This document shows, one piece after another, positions 55,345 to 64,000 of a DNA stretch of 64,000 nt (position 1 is its first letter; the number at the start of each line of letters is the position of its first letter). A model generated the notes under the pieces. That model did not search any database. It had not been told where the DNA came from and worked only from the letters and a program-made list of their open reading frames with translations. The stretch is taken from NCBI GenBank assembly GCA_009746045.1, contig RPFO01000392.1:2234745-2298744 (forward strand). Reading direction: 5' to 3'. This DNA is from Mesostigma viride. Its lineage: Eukaryota > Streptophyta > Mesostigmatophyceae > Mesostigmatales > Mesostigmataceae. The translations under genes and the position numbers were made by a program.

Positions 55345-55940
55345 GCGTCATTAATAACGCCGGCCGGCGCAACTGGATACATGTAAACCATACAAAAGTG
55401 ATTTTATGAAACACATACAGTTTGTCATTAATAACGACGGCCGGCGTAACTCGGGCGCAATTAAAAACCATTAAGAAGCAACTCAGGATATGCAGGCAGA
55501 AATCCTTCAGGTGTAAAAAAGATGTACAAACACACTTTTGGTAATGGGGCCTGATTGCGCAACTGCAAGATACCATTGGAAACGCCGGCCGGCGCAACTG
55601 GATGCATGTACATAAACCATACAAAAGTGATTTGCACAAAACCCCTACAATTTGTCATGAGTAACGACGGCCGGCGTAACTCGGTTGCATTTGAAAACCA
55701 CAAAGAAGCAACTCAGGTAGTGAAGGCGGAAATCCCAGAGGTGATAAAATGTTCACCAACACAAAATGTTGATAAGCGTGCAAGCTTTTGCAAGTGCGCG
55801 CAAGATACCATTGGAAACGCCGGCCGGCGCAACTGGAACACCAAAACAAAAAACTTGATTTGCACGAAACCCATTCAGTTCGTCATGGATAACGACGGCC
55901 GGCGCAACTTCATGGCACTCACCACTTTCACCAAATGCCA
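55345..55940. repeat. About 230-bp tandem repeat (3 units) with paired palindromic sites
   Basis: Six copies of AACGNCGGCCGGCGNAAC occur near 55355, 55430, 55583, 55661, 55815 and 55889, alternating about 75 and 155 bp apart. A seventh lies inside the transposase-like gene at 52621-52638. The repeat also encodes similar short peptides on the plus strand (CTKPIQFVMDNDGRRN), so it may have been coding. It adjoins the 5' end of the transposase-like gene. Confidence 0.85.
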
Positions 55941-57000
55941 TGTCGCCATTATATTGAGGAAAGCGAAGTATGCCCACTTAAAGCTGTGGTCTGCAGAACA
56001 TTGACACAAAATATGCATGGTATTTCAAGCAATGAATGCTATGTGTCAGGCATCAATGTCTTTATTGTATCCAAATGTGGTTAGGACGGAGGTTTACATT
56101 GGTTGCTATTTTAAGACAATGGCGTATAACCAAACATTGCACACACTCAAGAGTGTACTTATGCTGAACTGGAAAGGAACAATAAACCCCAATAAGGTAG
56201 ATATTTTTCTTTTACATTTTAATTTTTTATATACTAGTTTATATAATATTATATTATATTAATTATATTATGCTATATTATGTTATATGAAATAACATTA
56301 AAATTAACATAAAATTAAAATTATATATTAATTATAGTATATTATATAATTTATATTATATATTATATTCACGATGCTCTGTGTATTAATGAGATATCAG
56401 ACACACCTACATCACATCGCCTTCGCCTTGATGTTTCCGTTGTATGGGTCCGGTCGGGCGTTGGTAGCTGGTCGACAACAATTCTACATTTCCTAAAAAA
56501 AAATGCGACCGTGCCTACATTCGAAGGCGCGCTGTGGCTGACCTGAACTATCGGTGAACACCTCGGCGTCACTTGACCGGCCTAGGTTGACATTTCGGCA
56601 GAGTAACGCTGCTTAAGGATCATTGCGTAGTTCGAGCGATTTGGCTCTTTATATATGTTTTTGGAGACGACGAGCAAGCATCCGATTGGTCAGCCAATTC
56701 CTGTCCAGTCCTCGGACAGTGTCCAATCCGGTGCTTGGGATCCAGAAAACGTGCTCGAGCCTGGCCACTCTGTCGCGGGCGCCGCGCTAGTGGCGTCGCG
56801 CCCAAACCTGACCAGGCCATAGGAAAGGGCGGGGGCGAATGCAAGAATTATTGTTATATCCTGACCTGTCCTGGGGAAGGTCCGGGGCGAATGCAAGAAT
56901 TAATATACCTGCGTATGCAACCAACACGGCCGATCCACATACATAATCCGACTGAGCTGGACGGTACGGACCAAATTTCGGTGCAAATTGAGGCCCAAAA
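55941..57000. other. AT-rich and unrecognised DNA
   Basis: 56205-56370 is strongly AT-rich (runs of TATATTA and AATTATA). The remainder has no supported gene. The same phrase GGGCGAATGCAAGAATTA occurs at 56834 and 56884, a small local duplication. Confidence 0.5.
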
Positions 57001-57500
57001 GCTATGTCGGCACGGTGCGCGCACCCCTTGCGGTAGTGGCCATGGCGACTGCCTTTAGACGAAACGTGACAAATCTGGCACGCGGAAAGCAGAAAAAATG
57101 CTCGATTGTTGGAGAAAATTAGTTACTGATTCTAATTTATGGCGGGATGGTTGCGATCTATAATGTCGCGGGCTTTTTTTCTTTGCCATCGGCAGGGGGG
57201 GTCCGGCCTGAATTTCTGTCGGGATGAATAAAGTATAATGGATGCCTGCCGGGTTGATTGTCGATTGTTGCCAGTTTTGATGGTCGTAAGGAAAGCTAGT
57301 TTAATGATGTTTCTAAAGCCGTAAAAATTCCCGCTGCTATCTTTACCTTTCCCGTCATTTTGCGGTAAGATAACATTAGCCCTGCGCGATGCGTACTGCC
57401 CAACCACTCCATGAAAGGGTGGACTTTCTTGTGCGCCTGGGCACGAATAAATGCCCGTTATGGTACGTTCTTGTGTTAAACGTCTTAAGCTAGCGTTTTC
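57001..57500. mobile_element. Diverged relative of the 17.2-19.1 kb TTAA element
   Basis: Blocks GTGGCCATGGCGACTGCCTTTA (57037-57058) and AGAAAAAATGCTCGA (57091-57105) parallel 17328-17350 and 17384-17398 in the same order and spacing. Termini were not found. Confidence 0.45.
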
Positions 57501-58215
57501 CTGCTTTCTTAGCTCGTTGAGCGTAAGCTTTTTGCCTTCTTTCCGGCCAGATGCAGCCAGAAAGTTGCGGGTCCTGGCGCTGCATCGCTGGATTCCTGGG
57601 TGTCTTTTAGCTAGTTAATCGTCTGTGACGTGGCTGGCTTTCTGCAGCGCGTGGCCCGCAACCTGTCGGGAAGGTGTAATGCTTTTATTTCCATGCTTCT
57701 CTGAAATTTCTTGTGCTTTATAGACAGTTGTGTTCGAGGAAATTCACGCGGTCTTCCTAAGCAGCGGCATCATTTTCCCCAGACACTGACGAGCTGGCAC
57801 CTGTCTCCTAAAGAGAGCGGCTCGTGCTTGTTAGAAAGGAGGCAGTGTGCATTTTGCGGGACACAATGCTTTGGTGGCACATGCGTCAGGTAGGCTGTTC
57901 CAATGGTCTCTTCACCTTTCCCACTGAGTAAATGTTAGCATTTGTCATGCTAACCAGAGCAGCTAGCCACAGGTTGGCTGGATAAAAAGTCAGCTTATTT
58001 TCTCTTTATATACTGCGTGTGTGGTCCTCCACGTGTCCGGCTTGTTGGGCATTTTGGAAGAGGGTTTATAATGTGTTGTTGGGTGGAACAACTTGGTTGT
58101 TGGCACAAAATCACACATTATTAGCCTGAGATAGGCATGACATATGCTGCTCAGGCGTGTCGTCCTACCAGCCTTGTTGTTAAGGGTAGACTCACAAGGC
58201 TGGCTGTGCCGATGG
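57501..58215. other. Intergenic with an ORF1 fragment at 57712-57812
   Basis: 57712-57812 matches, in reverse, the start of ORF1 relic C (43613-43710): TGTGTTCGAGGAAATTCACG, then the CTAAGCAGCGGCATCATT and AGACACTGACGAGCTGGCAC blocks. The rest shows no gene. Confidence 0.6.
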
Positions 58216-58235
58216 AGGGGTGGGGCGTGCTAGCC

Positions 58236-58655
58236 CCCCCCACACCCACGCATGCATGCTAGCCCACCCCCACACCCACGCATGCATGCTAGCCCACACT
58301 CACACCCACGCATGCATGCTAGCCCACCCCCACACCCACGCATGCATGCTAGCCCCCCACACACCCACGCATGCATGCCAGCCCCCCCCACACCCACGCA
58401 TGCATGACAGCCCCCCCCACACCCACGCATGCATGCTAGCCCCACACACACACCCACGCATGCATGCCAGCCCCCATACACACCCACGCATGCATGCCAG
58501 CCCCCCCCACACTTACGCATGCATGCTAGCCCCCCACCACACCCACGCATGCATGCCAGCCCCCCACACACCCACGCATGCAGGCTAGCCCACCCCCACA
58601 CCCACGCATGCATGCCAGCCCACCCCCACACCCACGCGTGCATGCCAGCCCACCC
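58236..58655. repeat. About 30-bp tandem repeat, about 14 copies
   Basis: Units CACACCCACGCATGCATGC plus TAGCCCACCCC or CAGCCCCCC recur about 14 times with slippage in the C runs. Each contains GCATGC palindromes. Confidence 0.97.
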
Positions 58656-58924
58656 CTAGCTTGAGCGTGCTTGTAAAGTTTTTGCATGGTTTATTAAAAT
58701 GAGTGGAATATGTATTTATTGCATTAAATGTTAATTTTATCATGAATGAAAATGGTCAACATTGCCGAAGTGCCCCTAAATTGCTCAATATTGTGTGCTC
58801 AAGAATTCAATGAGGATTGTCATCATGGAAACCCGCACAAATTCACGATTCCGGGCATGCATGTGAAAGTATCAAGAACAATTTTCAATTAAGAATGGTA
58901 TCTCATTGTTCCATGAATCAATAT
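58656..58924. other. Spacer between two satellite arrays
   Basis: AT-rich unique-looking sequence; no gene seen. Confidence 0.5.
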
Positions 58925-61900
58925 GACTCCATGTACGTAGACAAGCCATGATGACCCCATGGGAGCCTAAATCCTCATCATTAAATACATAAATGCCACC
59001 CATGTACGTAGACGGGCCATGATGACACCAATGGAGCCTGAATCCTCATCATTTTGTTTTCTTTGACATCCATGTACATACGTAGGCCAGCCATGATGAC
59101 ACCAATGGAGCCTGAATCCTCATCATTAATTACATACATGCCATCCATGTACGTAGACAGGCCATGATGACACCATGGGAGCCTGAATCCTCATCATTTA
59201 CTATTCCTTGACATCCATGTACGTAGACGGGCCATGATGACACCATGGGAGCCTGAATCCTCATCATTTACTATTCCTTGACATCCATGTACGTAGACGG
59301 GCCATGATGACACCATGGGAGCCTGAATCCTCATCATTTTGTTTTCTTTGACATCCATGTACATACGTAGGCCAGCCATGATGACACCAATGGAGCCTGA
59401 ATCCTCATCATTAATTACATACATGCCATCCATGTACGTAGACAGGCCATGATGACACCATGGGAGCCTGAATACTCATCATTTACTATTCCTTGACATC
59501 CATGTACGTGGACGGGCCATGATGACACCATGGGAGCCTGAATCCTCATGATTTACTATTCCTTGACATCCATGTACGTAGGCCAGCCATGGAGACACCA
59601 TGGGAGCCTGAATCCTCCTCATTAATTACATACATGCCATCCATGTACGTAGACAAGCCATGATGACCCCATGGGAGCCTGAATCCTCATCATTTTTTTT
59701 TCTTTGACATCCATGTACGTAGACGGGCCATGATGACACCATGGGAGCCTGAATCCTCATCATTAATTACATAAATGACATCCATGTACGTAGACGGGCC
59801 ATGATGACACCATGGGAGCCTGAATCCTCATCATTAATTACATACTTGCCATTCATGTACGTAGACGGGCCATGGAGACACCATGGGAGCCTGAATCCTC
59901 ATCATTTACTATTCCTTGACATCCATGTACGTAGACGGGCCATGATGACACCATGGGAGCCTGAATCCTCATCATTAATTACATAAATGCCATCCATGTA
60001 CGTAGACGGGCGATGATGACACCATGGGAGCCTAAATCCTCCTCATTAATTACATAAATGCCAACCATGTAGGTAGACAAGCCATGATGACACCATGGGA
60101 GCCTGAATCCTCATCATTAAATACATAAATGCCATCCATGTACGTAGGCCAGCCATGGAGACACCATGGGAGCCTGAATCCTCATCATTTACTATTCCTT
60201 GACATCCATGTACGTAGGCCAGCCATGATGACACCAATGGAGCCTGAATCCTCTTCATTTTTTTTATGAGAGGATTCAGGTTACATAAATGCCAACCATG
60301 TAGGTAGACAAGCCATGATGACACCATGGGAGCCTGAATCCTCATCATTAAATACATAAATGCCATCCATGTACGTAGGCCAGCCATGGAGACACCATGG
60401 GAGCCTGAATCCTCCTCATTAATTACATAAATGCCAACCATGTACGTAGACAAGCCATGATGACACCATGGGAGCCTGAATCCTCATCATTTTTTTTTCT
60501 TTGACATCCATGTACATACGTAGACAAGCCATGATGACACCAATGGAGCCTGAATCCTCATCATTAATTACATACATGCCATCCATGTACGTAGACAGGC
60601 CATGATGACACCATGGGAGCCTGAATCCTCATCATTTACTATTCCTTGACATCCATGTACGTAGACGGGCCATGATGACACCATGGGAGCCTGAATCCTC
60701 ATCATTTTGTTTTCTTTGACATCCATGTACATACGTAGGCCAGCCATGGAGACACCATGGGAGCCTGAATCCTCATCATTTACTATTCCTTGACATCCAT
60801 GTACGTAGACGGGCCATGATGACCCCATGGGAGCCTGAATCCTCATCATTTTTTTTTCTTTGACATCCATGTACGTAGACGGGCCATGACGACACCATGG
60901 GAGCCTGAATCCTCATCATTAATTACATAAATGACATCCATGTACGTAGACGGGCCATGATGACACCATGGGAGCCTGAATCCTCATCATTAATTACATA
61001 AATGCCATCCATGTACGTAGACGGGCGATGATGACACCATGGGAGCCTAAATCCTCCTCATTAATTACATAAATGCCATCCATGTACGTAGGCCAGCCAT
61101 GGAGACACCATGGGAGCCTGAATCCTCCACATTCATTACATAAATGCCAACCATGTACGTAGACAAGCCATGATGACACCATGGGAGCCTGAATCCTCAT
61201 CATTTACTATTCCTTGACATCCATGTACGTAGGCCAGCCATGATGACACCAATGGAGCCTGAATCCTCTTCATTTTTTTTATGAGAGGATTCAGGTTACA
61301 TAAATGCCAACCATGTAGGTAGACAAGCCATGATGACACCATGGGAGCCTGAATCCTCATCATTAAATACATAAATGCCATCCATGTACGTAGGCCAGCC
61401 ATGGAGACACCATGGGAGCCTGAATCCTCATCATTTACTATTCCTTGACATCCATGTACGTAGGCCAGCCATGATGACACCAATGGAGCCTGAATCCTCT
61501 TCATTTTTTTTATGAGAGGATTCAGGTTACATAAATGCCAACCATGTAGGTAGACAAGCCATGATGACACCATGGGAGCCTAAATCCTCATCATTAAATA
61601 CATAAATGCCATCCATGTACGTAGGCCAGCCATGGAGACACCATGGGAGCCTGAATCCTCCTCATTAATTACATAAATGCCAACCATGTACGTAGACAAG
61701 CCATGATGACACCATGGGAGCCTGAATCCTCATCATTTCCTATTCCTTGACATCCATGTACGTAGGCCAGCCATGATGACACCAATGGAGCCTGAATCCT
61801 CTTCATTTTTTTTATGAGAGGATTCAGGTTACATAAATGCCAACCATGTAGGTAGACAAGCCATGATGACACCATGGGAGCCTGAATCCTCATCATTAAA

Positions 61901-64000
61901 TACATAAATGCCATCCATGTACGTAGGCCACCCATGGAGACACCATGGGAGCCTGAATCCTCCTCATTAATTACATAAATGCCAACCATGTACATACGTA
62001 GACGGGCCATGATGACACCATGGGAGCCTGAATCCTCATCATTTTGTTTTCCTTGACATCCATGTACATACGTAGGCCAGCCATGGAGACACCATGGGAG
62101 CCTGAATCCTCATCATTTACTATTCCTTGACATCCATGTACGTAGACGGGCCATGATGACACCATGGGAGCCTGAATCCTCATCATTAATTACATAAATG
62201 CCATCCATGTACGTAGACGGGCGATGATGACACCATGGGAGCCTAAATCCTCCTCATTAATTACATAAATGCCAACCATGTAGGTAGACAAGCCATGATG
62301 ACACCATGGGAGCCTGAATCCTCATCATTAAATACATAAATGCCATCCATGTACGTAGGCCAGCCATGGAGACACCATGGGAGCCTGAATCCTCATCATT
62401 TACTATTCCTTGACATCCATGTACGTAGGCCAGCCATGATGACACCAATGGAGCCTGAATCCTCTTCATTTTTTTTATGAGAGGATTCAGGTTACATAAA
62501 TGCCAACCATGTAGGTAGACAAGCCATGATGACACCATGGGAGCCTGAATCCTCATCATTAAATACATAAATGCCATCCATGTACGTAGGCCAGCCATGG
62601 AGACACCATGGGAGCCTGAATCCTCCTCATTAATTACATAAATGCCAACCATGTACGTAGACAAGCCATGATGACACCATGGGAGCCTGAATCCTCATCA
62701 TTTTTTTTTCTTTGACATCCATGTACATACGTAGACAAGCCATGATGACACCAATGGAGCCTGAATCCTCATCATTAATTACATACATGCCATCCATGTA
62801 CGTAGACAGGCCATGATGACACCATGGGAGCCTGAATCCTCATCATTTACTATTCCTTGACATCCATGTACGTAGACGGGCCATGATGACACCATGGGAG
62901 CCTGAATCCTCATCATTTTGTTTTCTTTGACATCCATGTACATACGTAGGCCAGCCATGGAGACACCATGGGAGCCTGAATCCTCATCATTTACTATTCC
63001 TTGACATCCATGTACGTAGACGGGCCATGATGACCCCATGGGAGCCTGAATCCTCATCATTTTTTTTTTCTTTGACATCCATGTACGTAGACGGGCCATG
63101 ACGACACCATGGGAGCCTGAATCCTCATCATTTACTATTCCTTGACATCCATGTACGTAGACAAGCCATGATGACCCCATGGGAGCCTGAATCCTCATCA
63201 TTTTTTTTTCTTTGACATCCATGTACGTAGACGGGCCATGACGACACCATGGGAGCCTGAATCCTCATCATTAATTACATAAATGACATCCATGTACGTA
63301 GACGGGCCATGATGACACCATGGGAGCCTGAATCCTCATCATTAATTACATAAATGCCATCCATGTACGTAGACGGGCGATGATGACACCATGGGAGCCT
63401 AAATCCTCCTCATTAATTACATAAATGCCATCCATGTACGTAGGCCAGCCATGGAGACACCATGGGAGCCTGAATCCTCCTCATTAATTACATAAATGCC
63501 AACCATGTACGTAGACAAGCCATGATGACACCATGGGAGCCTGAATCCTCATCATTTTTTTTTCTTTGACATCCATGTACATACGTAGACAAGCCATGAT
63601 GACACCAATGGAGCCTGAATCCTCATCATTAATTACATAAATGCCATCCATGTACGTAGACAGGCCATGATGACACCATGGGAGCCTGAATCCTCATCAT
63701 TTACTATTCCTTGACATCCATGTACGTAGACGGGCCATGATGACACCATGGGAGCCTGAATCCTCATCATTTTGTTTTCTTTGACATCCATGTACATACG
63801 TAGGCCAGCCATGGAGACACCATGGGAGCCTGAATCCTCATCATTTACTATTCCTTGACATCCATGTACGTAGACGGGCCATGATGACCCCATGGGAGCC
63901 TGAATCCTCATCATTTTTTTTTTCTTTGACATCCATGTACGTAGACGGGCCATGACGACACCATGGGAGCCTGAATCCTCATCATTAATTACATAAATGA
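58925..64000. repeat. About 75-bp composite satellite with higher-order structure, open at the right edge
   Basis: The constant part CCATGTACGTAGACGGGCCA plus TGATGACACCATGGGAGCC and TGAATCCTCATCATT alternates with four linker types (TAATTACATAAATGCCAT, TACTATTCCTTGACAT, TTGTTTTCTTTGACAT, AAATACATAAATGCCAT). Linker order repeats: 60046-60870 recurs at 62257-63081, offset exactly 2211 bp, and part recurs again 854 bp later. Five copies carry an inverted module. Minus-strand open stretches (MRIQAPMVSSW...) are artefacts. Confidence 0.97.

Noticed and set aside
58220..58659. His/Cys-rich or Met-His-rich proteins over the 30-bp repeat
   Set aside because: Repeat translations with no start context or domain.
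59194..63953. Minus-strand proteins MRIQAPMVSSW...
   Set aside because: Translations of the terminal satellite; the same peptides recur only because the DNA units do.

Overview
The window looks like nuclear DNA of a photosynthetic eukaryote, most likely a green alga. It has four intron-rich protein genes whose exons join in phase at GT-AG borders (one GC-AG). Two of them are typical of plants and algae: a plastid acyl-ACP thioesterase, and a fused HPPK-DHPS folate enzyme with a presequence-like N-terminus. There are no bacterial operons, ribosome-binding sites or CRISPR arrays. I cannot name the species. All exon models were built by eye and have no transcript support.

Layout. 684-10054 (minus): HPPK-DHPS, at least 15 exons, running off the left edge. 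11007-15241 (plus): a six-exon gene for a 205-residue conserved protein, head-to-head with the first. 15.2-23.9 kb: a gene-poor block of nested transposable elements. 23933-27888 (minus): seven-exon acyl-ACP thioesterase. 28774-42354 (plus): a TMCO4/DUF726 alpha/beta-hydrolase of about 1009 residues in 13 exons, head-to-head with the thioesterase; its introns hold very large tandem repeats and an interspersed repeat. 42.6-43.1 kb: compound microsatellites. 43.6-50.4 kb: nested non-LTR retroelements. 51.8-55.3 kb (minus): a transposase-like gene, followed by a 230-bp tandem repeat with a GC-rich palindrome. 56-58.2 kb: AT-rich DNA and relics. 58.2-64.0 kb: two satellite arrays, the second running off the right edge.

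The most interesting content is the retroelement cluster. Short elements encoding only an L1-type ORF1 protein (coiled coil, then an RRM-like region and conserved C-terminus) have no reverse transcriptase. Several end in a small hairpin, often with a CAAC loop, followed by a TTAATTAA tail. Three insertions can be dated relative to each other by exact 10-12 bp target-site duplications. One has an uninterrupted paralogue elsewhere in the window. One sits inside the gene of a reverse transcriptase/endonuclease element, which is the kind of enzyme such elements would need in trans. A separate DNA element with TTAA duplications interrupts another ORF1 relic.
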